Origin: Rhizobium phaseoli
GTDB taxonomy: Bacteria > Pseudomonadota > Alphaproteobacteria > Rhizobiales > Rhizobiaceae
DNA: 64,000 nt
NCBI RefSeq assembly: GCF_010668805.1
Contig: NZ_WUFT01000023.1
Span: 24,574 to 88,573, forward strand
Direction of reading: 5' to 3'
Both the position numbers and the translations under genes were made by a program. Positions 48,499-57,583 of this stretch are shown piece after piece (the stretch's first letter is position 1; every line of letters begins with the position of its first letter). The notes beneath the pieces are model-generated. The model was not told the DNA's origin and made no database searches. It saw only the letters and a list, made by a program, of their open reading frames with translations.

Positions 48499-50838
48499 CT
48501 ACACCCGCTTCATCCTCTCCACCGCCATGAGCACCCGTTCCGGCGTGGCCGGGGCGTCGAGCCTGGGGCAGACTTTGTAGTCCGCCACGCTTGCCACCGC
48601 CATCGACAGTGCTTCCAGCACCGAGATCGCCAGCATGAAGGGTGGTTCGCCGACGGCCTTGGAGCGGCCGATGGTGGCCTCAGTGTTTTCCGACCATTCG
48701 GCGAGGCGCACGTTGAAGATCTTCGGCCGGTCGGAGGCGAGCGGGATCTTGTAGGTCGAGGGAGCATGGGTGCGCAGCCGGCCCTTGTCGTCCCACCAGA
48801 GCTCTTCCGTCGTCAGCCAGCCCAAGCCTTGGACGAAAGCGCCCTCGACCTGGCCGAGGTCGATTGCCGGGTTGAGCGAGCGGCCGACATCGTGGAGGAT
48901 GTCGGTGCGGTCGATCAGATATTCGCCGGTCAGCGTATCGATCGAGACCTCGGTGCAGGCGGCGCCGTAGGCAAAATAATAGAAGGGCGTGCCGCGGCCG
49001 GCCTTGCGGTCCCAGTGGATCTTCGGCGTCTTGTAGAAGCCGGCGGCGGACAGCTGGACGCGGGCGAAATAGGCCTGCTTGATGAAATCGGGGAAGGGGA
49101 TCTCGCTCTCGCCGACGCGCACACGGTTCGGCAGGAAGACGACGTCGGAGGGCGCCACATCCCATTTTTCGGCGGCAAAGGCTATTAGCCGTTCCTTGAT
49201 CTGGCGGGCGGCGTCATAGGCTGCCATGCCGTTCAGGTCCGAGCCGGAGGAGGCGGCGGTGGCCGAGGTGTTCGGCACTTTGGCTGTCGTCGTCGCGGTG
49301 ATCTTCACTCTGGAGATATCGACCTGGAAGCTGTCGGCCAGCACCTGCGCCACCTTGGTATAGAGGCCCTGGCCCATTTCGGTGCCGCCGTGGTTCAGAT
49401 GGATCGAGCCGTCCTGATAGATATGGACGAGGGCGCCGGCCTGGTTGAAGGCGGTCATGGTGAAGGAGATGCCGAATTTGACCGGCGTCAGCGCGATGCC
49501 TTTTTTGATGTAACGGCTGTCGCGGTTGAAGGCGATGATGGCGTTGCGGCGTGCCCGGTATTCGGCCGTTTCCTCCAGCTCTTCGACGAGGCGAGCGATA
49601 ATGTTGTCCTCGACCTCCTGGTGATAGGGGGTGAGCGTGCGCCCGGAGCCCGGCTGGCCGTAGAAATTCAGCTTGCGGATATCGAGCGGATCCTTGCCGA
49701 GAGCATAGGCGATCTCCTCGATGAAGCGCTCGGCGCCGAGCATGCCCTGCGGCCCGCCGAAACCGCGGAAGGCGGTGTTGGAGACGGTGTGGGTCTTCAA
49801 CGGTTTCGACTGGAGATGCACATGCGGGTAGAAATAGCTGGAATCGGCATGAAAGAGAGCACGGTCGGTCACCGGTCCCGAGAGATCCGAGGAGAAGCCG
49901 CAGCGCGCCGCGTAAGTTGCGTCAACCGCATGGATGCGGCCTTCGGCATCGAAGCCCACCTCGTAATCGACGAGGAAATCATGGCGCTTGCCGGTGGCGC
50001 TCATGTCCTCGTCACGGTCGGGGCGGAATTTGATGGCGCGGCCGAGCTTCTTGGCGGCAATCGCCGCAAGCGCTGCAAACTGATTGCCCTGCGTCTCCTT
50101 ACCGCCGAAACCGCCGCCCATGCGGCGGACGTTGACGGTAACGGCGTTGGACGGGATATCGAGCACGTGGCCGACGATGTGCTGGATCTCGCTCGGATGC
50201 TGCGTCGAGGACCAGACGGTAACCTCGTCGTCCTCGCCGGGGATCGCCACGGCAATATGGCCTTCAAGATAGAAGTGCTCCTGGCCGCCGATGCGCATCT
50301 GCCCCTTCAGACGCATGGCGGCATTCGGCATTTCCGTTTCCGGCTCGCCGCGCTGGAGCGTCATCGGGGTGATGACCAGCGGGCTGCCATTGGCGAGCGC
50401 GCCGTCGATATCGCTCCAATGCGGCAGGTCGCGATAGTCGATCTTCGCCAGCCGCGCGGCCCGGCGGGCAATATCGCGCGTTTCGGCGATGACGGCAAAG
50501 ATCGGCTGGCCGTGAAATTCGACCTTGGTTTCGGCAAGCAGCGGTTCGTCATGGCTGCCGTTGGAACTGACGTCGTTGACGCCTGGCACGTCCTTGCCGG
50601 TGAAAACCCAGATGACGCCAGGATAGGCGGCGACGGCGGACAGATCGATGCTTATAATTTCCGCATGCGCCCGGTCGGAGAGGCCGAGCGCACCGTGCAG
50701 CAGGCCGGCGGGTTCGGGAATATCATCGATATAATCGGCGCTTCCGGTGACATGCTTATGTGCTGAATCATGCCGCAGCGAGCCGTGCATCGGGCCCGAT
50801 ATGATGACTTTGGGGTTTTCGAAGGTGGACTTGTCCAT
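48499..50838 (-). CDS. xdhB: Xanthine dehydrogenase molybdopterin-binding subunit XdhB
   Basis: 779 residues from the ATG at 50838 (GGAGG about eight bases upstream). It has the molybdenum hydroxylase motifs: GGGFGGKETQGNQFA, RGFGGPQGM, GTEMGQGLYTKVAQ and the catalytic Glu in KAVGEPPFMLA. With XdhA it oxidises hypoxanthine and xanthine to urate. The longer open frame to 50919 lies in a repeat and is not used. Its gene is downstream of xdhA with a 205-base gap containing a palindromic repeat. Confidence 0.94.
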   Translation of the reverse strand: MDKSTFENPKVIISGPMHGSLRHDSAHKHVTGSADYIDDIPEPAGLLHGALGLSDRAHAEIISIDLSAVAAYPGVIWVFTGKDVPGVNDVSSNGSHDEPLLAETKVEFHGQPIFAVIAETRDIARRAARLAKIDYRDLPHWSDIDGALANGSPLVITPMTLQRGEPETEMPNAAMRLKGQMRIGGQEHFYLEGHIAVAIPGEDDEVTVWSSTQHPSEIQHIVGHVLDIPSNAVTVNVRRMGGGFGGKETQGNQFAALAAIAAKKLGRAIKFRPDRDEDMSATGKRHDFLVDYEVGFDAEGRIHAVDATYAARCGFSSDLSGPVTDRALFHADSSYFYPHVHLQSKPLKTHTVSNTAFRGFGGPQGMLGAERFIEEIAYALGKDPLDIRKLNFYGQPGSGRTLTPYHQEVEDNIIARLVEELEETAEYRARRNAIIAFNRDSRYIKKGIALTPVKFGISFTMTAFNQAGALVHIYQDGSIHLNHGGTEMGQGLYTKVAQVLADSFQVDISRVKITATTTAKVPNTSATAASSGSDLNGMAAYDAARQIKERLIAFAAEKWDVAPSDVVFLPNRVRVGESEIPFPDFIKQAYFARVQLSAAGFYKTPKIHWDRKAGRGTPFYYFAYGAACTEVSIDTLTGEYLIDRTDILHDVGRSLNPAIDLGQVEGAFVQGLGWLTTEELWWDDKGRLRTHAPSTYKIPLASDRPKIFNVRLAEWSENTEATIGRSKAVGEPPFMLAISVLEALSMAVASVADYKVCPRLDAPATPERVLMAVERMKRV

Positions 50839-50866
50839 CAAATCAGCCCTCCGCAGTCGGTGCTGT

Positions 50867-51003
50867 CCCTCATCCGGCTGCCGCCACCTTCTCCCCGTTC
50901 TGACGGGGAGAAGGAACATGCTGCGACCTCTCCGTCCCCCGCACGCCTCCCGTGTGGCAGGTCCCCTCTCCCCGCGCGCGAGGAGAGAGTTAGGGTGAGG
51001 GGC
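50867..51003. repeat. Palindromic intergenic element between xdhA and xdhB
   Basis: CCTTCTCCCC (50887-50896) pairs perfectly with GGGGAGAAGG (50905-50914), and CCCTCATCC on the left is matched by GGTGAGGGG on the right. Related sequence lies at 63113-63182. It interrupts an operon without an obvious T-tract. Confidence 0.65.
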
Positions 51004-51043
51004 AAAGTGGTGGTAGCAGAGGACCGGTCAACGAAACAAATCA

Positions 51044-52510
51044 TCACGCCACCTCCTCGAACCGTTTCAGCTCCGCCGGTGCGCCCACCGTTTCCAGGTA
51101 GAACCGCGTCAGCAGGTTCTTTGCCGTCAATTGCCGGTATTCCGCCGTGGCGCGCCAGTCGGTCAGCGGCTGGTAGTCGGTGTCGAAGGTGGGGCGGGCG
51201 GCCTCGATCGTCGCTTCCGTCCAGGGTTTGCCGATCAGCGCGGCCTCCACCGTGCGAGCGCGTTTCGGTGTTGCCGCCATGCCGCCGAAGGCGATGCGGA
51301 TGTCGGTGACCATCTCGGCCTCGTCAAGCGTCAGCAGGAAGGCACCGAGCACGGCGGTGATGTCCTCGTCGCGGCGCTTGGTGATCTTATAGGCGGCAAA
51401 GCGGCTGGTTGTCTTGGGATAGGGCACGAAGATGCTTTCGACGAACTCGCCGGGCCTGCGATCCTGCTTGCCGTAGGCGATGAAGAAATCCTCAAGCGGC
51501 ATCCTGCGCTGGCCTTGCAGGGAGCGGAGCGTCAGCGTCGCGCCGAGGGCGATCAGCGGCGGCGGGCTGTCGCCGATCGGCGAACCGTTGGCGATGTTGC
51601 CGCCGATCGTGCCCATGTTGCGCACCTGCTCGCCGCCGATGCGGTCGATCAGCCGCCCGAGCGCCGGGATTTTCTTGGAAATCGCCGCGAAGGCCCTGCT
51701 GTAGCTGACGCCGGCGCCGATGCTGACGCCGTCCTCGCTTTCCCCAATCGACTGCAATTCGCTCAGATGATTGATGAAGACGACCGGGTTCAACCGTCGC
51801 ATCTGCTTCGTCACCCAGAGGCCGACATCCGTCGCGCCGGCGACGACGATCGCGTCGGGCTCCTGCGAAAGGACCTCGGCGAGCGCTTGAACAGAAGCGG
51901 GCACAATCAGCCGGTCTTCGCCGCTGACAATCCTGATGGTGCCGCTTGCCTGCATTGCCCAGAGCCGCGCGACGATTTCCGAACGTGTTCGCTCCAGCGG
52001 GTCGAAGAGCGCGCTTGGCCGCATCAGGCTCACCTGCTCGGCAGCCTTGACGATCGGCTCATAGCCGGTGCAGCGACAGAGATTGCCTTGCAAGGCCTTT
52101 TCAATCTCGCGGCGGCCGGGATTTTCCTTCGTCAACCACAGACCATAGAGCGACATGACGAAGCCCGGGGTGCAGAAGCCGCATTGCGAGCCGTGGCAAT
52201 CGACCAGCGCTTGCTGCACCGGATGCAGTGCGCCGTCCCGGCCAGCGAGATGCTCGACCGTCACCACATGGGTGGCGTGCAGCGACCCTAAGAAACGGAT
52301 GCAGGCATTGACCGATTCATAGGCCAGCTTGCCGTCGGCGAGCCGTCCGACGAGCACGGTGCAGGCGCCGCAATCGCCTTCCGCGCATCCTTCCTTGGTG
52401 CCCGTCAGCCGTTGCCTCAACCGCAGAAAATCGAGAAGTGTCTCGGTCGGCCCGACGTCGGTGAGCGCGATGTCCTTGCCATTCAGGATGAAGCGGATGC
52501 TGTCGTTCAT
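51044..52510 (-). CDS. xdhA: Xanthine dehydrogenase FeS/FAD subunit XdhA
   Basis: 488 residues from the ATG at 52510 (GGGA upstream). The N-terminal ferredoxin-like domain holds the first 2Fe-2S site (GCAEGDCGACTV) and the second domain the other (CGFCTPGF, CRCTGYEPI). From about residue 180 a FAD-binding domain follows (VVAGATDVGLWV, GTIGGNIANGSPIGD). It shuttles electrons from XdhB to NAD+. The gene starts 28 bases after bdhA, the bdhA-xdhA-xdhB order described in Sinorhizobium meliloti. Confidence 0.94.
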   Translation of the reverse strand: MNDSIRFILNGKDIALTDVGPTETLLDFLRLRQRLTGTKEGCAEGDCGACTVLVGRLADGKLAYESVNACIRFLGSLHATHVVTVEHLAGRDGALHPVQQALVDCHGSQCGFCTPGFVMSLYGLWLTKENPGRREIEKALQGNLCRCTGYEPIVKAAEQVSLMRPSALFDPLERTRSEIVARLWAMQASGTIRIVSGEDRLIVPASVQALAEVLSQEPDAIVVAGATDVGLWVTKQMRRLNPVVFINHLSELQSIGESEDGVSIGAGVSYSRAFAAISKKIPALGRLIDRIGGEQVRNMGTIGGNIANGSPIGDSPPPLIALGATLTLRSLQGQRRMPLEDFFIAYGKQDRRPGEFVESIFVPYPKTTSRFAAYKITKRRDEDITAVLGAFLLTLDEAEMVTDIRIAFGGMAATPKRARTVEAALIGKPWTEATIEAARPTFDTDYQPLTDWRATAEYRQLTAKNLLTRFYLETVGAPAELKRFEEVA

Positions 52511-52538
52511 GATATTCCCGGTTGTTTTTTCCAAATGG

Positions 52539-53315
52539 TTAAGCCGCCGTCCAGCCACCGTCAATCGAGATGTGCGTTCCGGTCACCTGGCGGGCGGCGT
52601 CGCTGGCGAGGTAAAGCGAAAGTGCACCGATTTCCTCGGCCTTGACGAATTCACGGGTCGGCTGCGCCTTGAGGATGACCTCGCTCTTTACCTGTTCCTC
52701 GGTCATGCCACGGGCCTTGGCGGTATCCGGTATCTGCTTCTCGACGAGCGGCGTCAGCACGTAACCGGGGCAGATGGCGTTGACCGTTACGCCGAATTCG
52801 GCAAGCTCCAGTGCTGCGGTCTTCGTCAGGCCTAATATACCATGTTTTGCCGCGACATAGGCGGATTTGAAGGGGGAAGCGACGAGCCCGTGGGCCGAAG
52901 CGATGTTGATGATGCGGCCATGCTTCCTCGCCTTCATCAGCGGGATTGCGGCGCGCATCGTATGAAAGGAACTCGACAGGTTGATGGCGATGATCTGGTC
53001 CCATTTTTCGATCGGGAAATCCTCGATCTTCTCGACATGCTGGATACCGGCATTGTTGACCAGGACATTGACGGTGCCGAAGGACTTTGCCGCCGTTTCG
53101 ATCAGGTCGGCGATCTCCGCGGGCTTCGTCATGTCGGCCGGGTGATAGATCGCCCGGCCCTTAGACACTGATTCAAGCCGCTCGACGATCGCCTTGATTT
53201 CATCAGCCTTTCCAAAACCGTTGATGACGACGTTGTCGCCGGTTTCGGCGAATGCAGTGGCGATCGCAAGGCCGATGCCGCTGGTGGAACCGGTGACGAC
53301 GACTGTTCTGCTCAT
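52539..53315 (-). CDS. bdhA: D-3-hydroxybutyrate dehydrogenase BdhA
   Basis: 258 residues of the short-chain dehydrogenase family: TGSTSGIGLAIA for NAD binding, NNAGIQHVE, and the catalytic Ser-Tyr-Lys set in IASAHG and SAYVAAKHG. The IQHVE and HGLVAS segments are typical of D-3-hydroxybutyrate dehydrogenase. It oxidises D-3-hydroxybutyrate, released from polyhydroxybutyrate, to acetoacetate. First gene of the operon with xdhAB. Confidence 0.92.
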   Translation of the reverse strand: MSRTVVVTGSTSGIGLAIATAFAETGDNVVINGFGKADEIKAIVERLESVSKGRAIYHPADMTKPAEIADLIETAAKSFGTVNVLVNNAGIQHVEKIEDFPIEKWDQIIAINLSSSFHTMRAAIPLMKARKHGRIINIASAHGLVASPFKSAYVAAKHGILGLTKTAALELAEFGVTVNAICPGYVLTPLVEKQIPDTAKARGMTEEQVKSEVILKAQPTREFVKAEEIGALSLYLASDAARQVTGTHISIDGGWTAA

Positions 53316-53460
53316 GCTGTTCTCCCGTAAAAGGCGCGATGCTGCGTTGCAACGTTTGTGGAGAGGTTATGCCCAAAGCCGGCGGGCTGGCAATTCCGCT
53401 TTATTCGCTTTTCTCGCCCGCGTCCGTGTCTTATTGATTTGCCTCAACAATCGACATGCC

Positions 53461-53556
53461 AGAGCATTTCCGTTTTTCTTCGAATCACGGAAATGCTCTA
53501 TCTCTTTTTTCACGCAATTCCGGACGCAAACCGCTGCACACTTTTGCTGGAATTGC
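53461..53556. repeat. RIME-like intergenic mosaic element, copy C
   Basis: This is the clearest copy: a 13-base inverted repeat AGAGCATTTCCGT/ACGGAAATGCTCT (53461-53473 and 53487-53499) followed by GCAATTCC/GGAATTGC (53514-53521 and 53549-53556). Two palindromes in tandem are the hallmark of RIME. It ends seven bases before the glpK ribosome site, so it is part of the glpK leader or promoter region. Confidence 0.75.
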
Positions 53557-53574
53557 CTTATTGGGAGGATTTTC

Positions 53575-55068
53575 ATGGGTGGATTTGTTCTGGCGATCGA
53601 TCAGGGAACAACATCGACGCGGGCGATCGTCTTCGACGGCGACATGCATGTCGCCGGCAAGGGCCAGAAGGAATTTACCCAGATCTATCCGCGTTCCGGC
53701 TGGGTCGAGCACGATCCCGAGGAAATCTGGGATTCGGTCGTTTCCACCGTCAATATGGCACTGCGCGATGCGGGGATTACCGCCAAGGATATTTCGGCGC
53801 TCGGCATTACTAACCAGCGCGAGACTGTCGTCGTCTGGGAGCGCGAGACGGGCCGGCCGATCCAGAATGCCATCGTCTGGCAGGACCGACGCACGGCAAG
53901 CTATTGCGACAATCTGAAACGACAGGATCTTGAGCGGCTGTTCACGAAGAAGACCGGCCTGATCCTCGATCCTTATTTCTCCGGCACCAAGCTTTCCTGG
54001 ATGCTCGCAAACGTCAAGGGCGCCAGGGCGCGCGCCGCCAGGGGCGATCTGTGCTTCGGCACGATCGACACCTTCCTGATCTGGCGGCTGACAGGCGGCA
54101 AAAGCTTCGTGACCGATGCCACCAACGCCTCGCGTACGCTGATGTACAACATCGCCGAAAACGCCTGGGACGAGGATCTGCTCGATATTCTGAGGGTGCC
54201 GGTCGCCATGCTGCCTGAAGTGAAGGATTGCGCCGCCGATTTCGGCACGGTCGATCCCGCGATCTTCGGTGCTGCAATCCCGATCCTCGGTGTCGCCGGC
54301 GACCAGCAGGCGGCCACCATCGGCCAGGCGTGTTTTCAGCCGGGCATGCTGAAATCCACCTATGGCACCGGCTGTTTCGCGCTGCTCAATACGGGCGCCG
54401 ATATGGTGCGTTCGAGAAACCGGCTGCTGACTACAATCGCCTATCGTCTGAACGGCGAGACGACCTATGCATTGGAAGGTTCGATCTTCATCGCCGGCGC
54501 GGCGGTGCAATGGCTGCGCGACGGGCTTCGCATTATCGGCAACGCCGCGGAGACCAACGCCCTTGCCGAACGAGCCGATCCGACGCAGGAGGTCTATCTC
54601 GTCCCGGCCTTCACCGGGCTTGGCGCACCGCATTGGGATGCCAAGGCGCGCGGCGCGATCTTTGGGCTGACGCGCAACAGTGGCCCGGCGGAACTCTCGC
54701 GGGCGGCGCTCGAAGCTGTCTGTTACCAGACCCGCGATCTGCTCGATGCCATGCAGAAGGACTGGAAGAATGGCGGCGACGACACCGTGCTGCGCGTCGA
54801 CGGCGGCATGGTCGCCTCCGACTGGACGATGCAGCGCCTTGCCGACCTGCTCGACGCGCCGGTCGACCGCCCGGTGATCCTGGAGACGACGGCGCTGGGT
54901 GCTGCCTGGCTTGCCGGCAGCCGGGCAGGGGTTTGGCCGGACAGGGAGGGTTTCTCGGCGACGTGGAAACGGGATCGGCGGTTCGAGCCCGACATGGATG
55001 AGAAAGTGCGGGCGGCCAAGCTCAAGGGATGGAAGAATGCGGTCAGGCGGACGCTGAGCGACGGGTGA
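53575..55068 (+). CDS. glpK: Glycerol kinase GlpK
   Basis: 497 residues from the ATG at 53575 with GGGAGG upstream. FGGY-kinase motifs are all present: DQGTTSTRAIVFD, ITNQRETVVVWERETGRP, GTIDTFLIWRLTGG, STYGTGCFALLNTG and DGGMVASDWTMQ. It phosphorylates glycerol to glycerol 3-phosphate. Unlike many bacteria, no glpF or glpD gene is adjacent. The upstream longer frame reads through a repeat and is not used. Confidence 0.95.
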   Translation: MGGFVLAIDQGTTSTRAIVFDGDMHVAGKGQKEFTQIYPRSGWVEHDPEEIWDSVVSTVNMALRDAGITAKDISALGITNQRETVVVWERETGRPIQNAIVWQDRRTASYCDNLKRQDLERLFTKKTGLILDPYFSGTKLSWMLANVKGARARAARGDLCFGTIDTFLIWRLTGGKSFVTDATNASRTLMYNIAENAWDEDLLDILRVPVAMLPEVKDCAADFGTVDPAIFGAAIPILGVAGDQQAATIGQACFQPGMLKSTYGTGCFALLNTGADMVRSRNRLLTTIAYRLNGETTYALEGSIFIAGAAVQWLRDGLRIIGNAAETNALAERADPTQEVYLVPAFTGLGAPHWDAKARGAIFGLTRNSGPAELSRAALEAVCYQTRDLLDAMQKDWKNGGDDTVLRVDGGMVASDWTMQRLADLLDAPVDRPVILETTALGAAWLAGSRAGVWPDREGFSATWKRDRRFEPDMDEKVRAAKLKGWKNAVRRTLSDG

Positions 55069-55111
55069 GGGGAAGAAAATTCTCGTTAGACCCCGACCGC
55101 GTTGAAGGGGC

Positions 55112-55402
55112 TCAGCTTAGCCAGTTCTCGACATCACGGGGGCCATATTCCACGGCGACGACAAAGATGCCGTAAGGCATGGGTTCGTAGATCGCGACAT
55201 AGCGGCCTTCAATCAGAATCCGCGCTGTCGGACTGAGCGCGGGGCGGGGAGAGCCCATGTGAGGATGCTCGGCGGCAAGTTCCGCTTTTTCCAGAATCCG
55301 CGTGAGAAGGGCGTCGGCGGCCCGTTCATTCTCCGGCGCGATAGAGCGCCAGATGTCACGTAAATCTTCCTCGGCGCGGGGACTAAGAAGATACTTAGCC
55401 AC
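55112..55402 (-). CDS. parE: ParE-family toxin
   Basis: 96 residues of the RelE/ParE superfamily: AKYLLSPRAEEDLRDIWRSI, ENERAADALLTRILEKAELA and the closing GRYVAIYEPMPYGIFVVAVE are family features. ParE poisons DNA gyrase. It overlaps the antitoxin gene by eight bases and lies downstream of it, the usual parDE order. Confidence 0.88.
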   Translation of the reverse strand: MAKYLLSPRAEEDLRDIWRSIAPENERAADALLTRILEKAELAAEHPHMGSPRPALSPTARILIEGRYVAIYEPMPYGIFVVAVEYGPRDVENWLS

Positions 55403-55655
55403 GCGAACGGGCTTCCGCCTTCAGCTCCGCCAAAAGGGTTTTTGCGTCGACTTCACGGCCTGTGCCGCTCGCCATGCCTTCGTCATAGGCTTTCTTGAGG
55501 CGGCCCATTTCCATCAGCCGGACTTCCTCCCGCTGTTCCCACAGGCGCAGCGCATCACGGATGACCTCACTGTTGGAAGCGTAGGCGCCGGATTCCACGG
55601 CATCGTGCAGGCGCGCGATTTGCTGCGGGGACAGGGATATGGTCAGGGTTTTCAT
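55395..55655 (-). CDS. parD: ParD-family antitoxin
   Basis: 86 residues from the ATG at 55655 (MKTLTISLSPQQIARLHDAV); an upstream ATG at 55670 is possible, as it is nearer an AAGG. The N-terminal half is a ribbon-helix-helix (TISLSPQQI, YASNSEVIRDALRLWE) and the C-terminal half binds the toxin. It likely represses the operon from the direct repeats just upstream. Confidence 0.87.
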   Translation of the reverse strand: MKTLTISLSPQQIARLHDAVESGAYASNSEVIRDALRLWEQREEVRLMEMGRLKKAYDEGMASGTGREVDAKTLLAELKAEARSRG

Positions 55656-55687
55656 CGCTGATGCTTTCATGGCCTTGTTTTAGCGCG

Positions 55688-55705
55688 ACTAACAAGAACT
55701 AACAA
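55688..55705. promoter_or_regulatory. Candidate ParD operator: two ACTAACAA repeats
   Basis: ACTAACAA occurs at 55688-55695 and 55698-55705, ten bases apart, that is one helical turn. Ribbon-helix-helix antitoxins bind such repeats. They lie about 30 bases upstream of the parD start. Confidence 0.45.
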
Positions 55706-55858
55706 TCTTTATCAAAGTCAGTGCATCTCGTCGCCTTTCAGCTGCCGCTCAGCCGAGCCCCCACCAGGGCGCCAATGCGGCAGTTCATCAATAACTTTTT
55801 GATGCGGTCTGTCGGCTAAGCGGTTACTCCTTCGTCATTCGGAAAGAGGAGTGACCCG

Positions 55859-56233
55859 ATGCATTATGCAATCCTTTGTTACGCCCATGAGGAAACCGTC
55901 TTCGCCTGGAGCAAGGAAGAGGAGGCTGCCGTCATGGAAAAGCTCTATGCCGTGCAGGAGCCGCTTGCCGCAGCCGGCAAGCTCGGTCCCGTCGGCCGGC
56001 TGATGCCGACGACGGCGGCGACGACGGTGCGCAAGGGCAAGGACGAGGCTTTGGTCATCGACGGTCCGTTTGCAGAAACGAAAGAGGCGCTTCTCGGCTT
56101 TTATGTGGTCGACTTCGAAACGCTCGATGAGGCGATAGCCTTCTCGAAACAGCTTTCGTCGGTCAATCCAGGTTCCACCTCTTACGAAATTCGGCCTTTC
56201 TACGTCTTCAGGCCGGGGGATGCTTCATCATGA
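55859..56233 (+). CDS. YciI-family (DGPF) protein
   Basis: 124 residues with GAGGAG upstream. MHYAILCYAHEE at the start and ALVIDGPFAETKEALLGFYVVD carry the DGPF signature. These small dimeric proteins are partners of ECF42 sigma factors; the reaction is unknown. It overlaps the sigma gene by four bases, so the two are co-expressed. Confidence 0.9.
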   Translation: MHYAILCYAHEETVFAWSKEEEAAVMEKLYAVQEPLAAAGKLGPVGRLMPTTAATTVRKGKDEALVIDGPFAETKEALLGFYVVDFETLDEAIAFSKQLSSVNPGSTSYEIRPFYVFRPGDASS

Positions 56234-57489
56234 CCGATATTGCCTGGATCGACCTTGCACTTGCTTCGGCCCGCCCGAAGGCGCTCGGCGCACTGCTGCG
56301 CTATTTCCGCAATCTCGATACCGCGGAAGAGGCGTTTCAGGAAGCATGCCTGAGGGCGATCCGGACATGGCCGGAGAAAGGGCCGCCGCGCGATCCCACT
56401 GCCTGGCTCATCTTCGTCGGCCGCAACAGCGGGATCGATGCGGTGCGCAAGCGGACGAAGCTCCAGGCGCTGCCCGATGAGGACGTCATCTCCGATACGG
56501 AGGATGCCGAAAGCGATATCGCCGAGCGGCTGGACGATTCCCACTATCGCGACGATATCCTGCGGCTGCTGTTCATCTGCTGCCATCCGGATCTGCCGGC
56601 GACCCAGCAGATCGCGCTGGCGCTGCGCATCGTCTCCGGCCTTTCGGTGCCGCAGATCGCACGAGCCTTCCTGGTGTCGGAAAGCGCCATGGAACAGCGC
56701 ATCACCCGGGCCAAGGCACGGGTAGCGAAGGCCGGCGTGCCTTTCGAAACGCCGAGCCCCGGGGAAAGGGCCGAGCGGCTCTCGATCGTCAGCACGATGA
56801 TCTATCTCATCTTCAACGAGGGCTACAGCCAGGCCGACCCGAAGCATGAGGCTGCCGCCTTCAGCGACGAGGCGATCCGGCTGGCACGCCTGATGCTGCA
56901 CATCTTTCCCTCCGAACCGGAGTTGATGGGACTGCTTGCGCTGATGCTTCTGCAAATCTCGCGCCGGCCGGCGCGCTTCAGCGCCGAAGATGAAATCGTG
57001 TTGCTCGAAGATCAGGATCGCGGGCTCTGGAACCAACTCCTCATCAACGAGGCCTTGGCCCTGCTCGACAAGGCGCTGCGCCATCGCCAACCCGGTCCCT
57101 ATCAGTTGCAGGCAGCTATCGCCGCTGTTCATTCCCGGGCAAAACTTGCCGGGGATACCGACTGGGTGGAGATCGATCTGCTCTACCGCGCGCTGGAGCG
57201 TCTCCAGCCGTCCCCGGTCGTGACGCTCAATCGCGCTGTCGTGGTTTCCAAACTGCAGGGGCCGCAGGACGCGCTCGATCTCATTGATCCGCTCGGCGAA
57301 AAACTCGGCGGCTATTTCTACTATCATGGCCTACGGGGCGGGTTGCTGAAGCAGCTTGGCTTGACCTGCCAGGCGCGCGAAGCCTTCGACCGCGCCATTG
57401 CGCTTGCCCATTCGGCGGCTGAGGCAGCCCACATCCGCCGGCAGATCGACAAGATGCAGGAAGAGGCGACGCAGCCGGTCGCAAAATAA
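56230..57489 (+). CDS. ECF42-type RNA polymerase sigma factor with C-terminal extension
   Basis: 419 residues, far longer than a simple ECF sigma (about 190). Region 2 (LRYFRNLDTAEEAFQEACLR) and region 4 (SGLSVPQIARAFLVSESAM) fill the first ~190 residues. The rest is a helical, TPR-like domain (GYSQADPKHEAAAFSDEAIR, and VTLNRAVVVSKLQG), the hallmark of the ECF42 group. No anti-sigma gene is present; the C-terminal domain and the DGPF partner are thought to control activity. Confidence 0.9.
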   Translation: MTDIAWIDLALASARPKALGALLRYFRNLDTAEEAFQEACLRAIRTWPEKGPPRDPTAWLIFVGRNSGIDAVRKRTKLQALPDEDVISDTEDAESDIAERLDDSHYRDDILRLLFICCHPDLPATQQIALALRIVSGLSVPQIARAFLVSESAMEQRITRAKARVAKAGVPFETPSPGERAERLSIVSTMIYLIFNEGYSQADPKHEAAAFSDEAIRLARLMLHIFPSEPELMGLLALMLLQISRRPARFSAEDEIVLLEDQDRGLWNQLLINEALALLDKALRHRQPGPYQLQAAIAAVHSRAKLAGDTDWVEIDLLYRALERLQPSPVVTLNRAVVVSKLQGPQDALDLIDPLGEKLGGYFYYHGLRGGLLKQLGLTCQAREAFDRAIALAHSAAEAAHIRRQIDKMQEEATQPVAK

Positions 57490-57583
57490 ATCAGGAAAAA
57501 TCGGCACGCTGTCGGAACGGCAAACTTCGACACGTCCTTGCAACAACCTGGAAGCAGGTTTCATTCAATTGGAGAGACGCCGA

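Noticed and set aside
49390..50766. A 458-residue plus-strand open frame opposite xdhB
   Set aside because: It is the complement of a well-supported xanthine dehydrogenase gene and has no recognisable domain.
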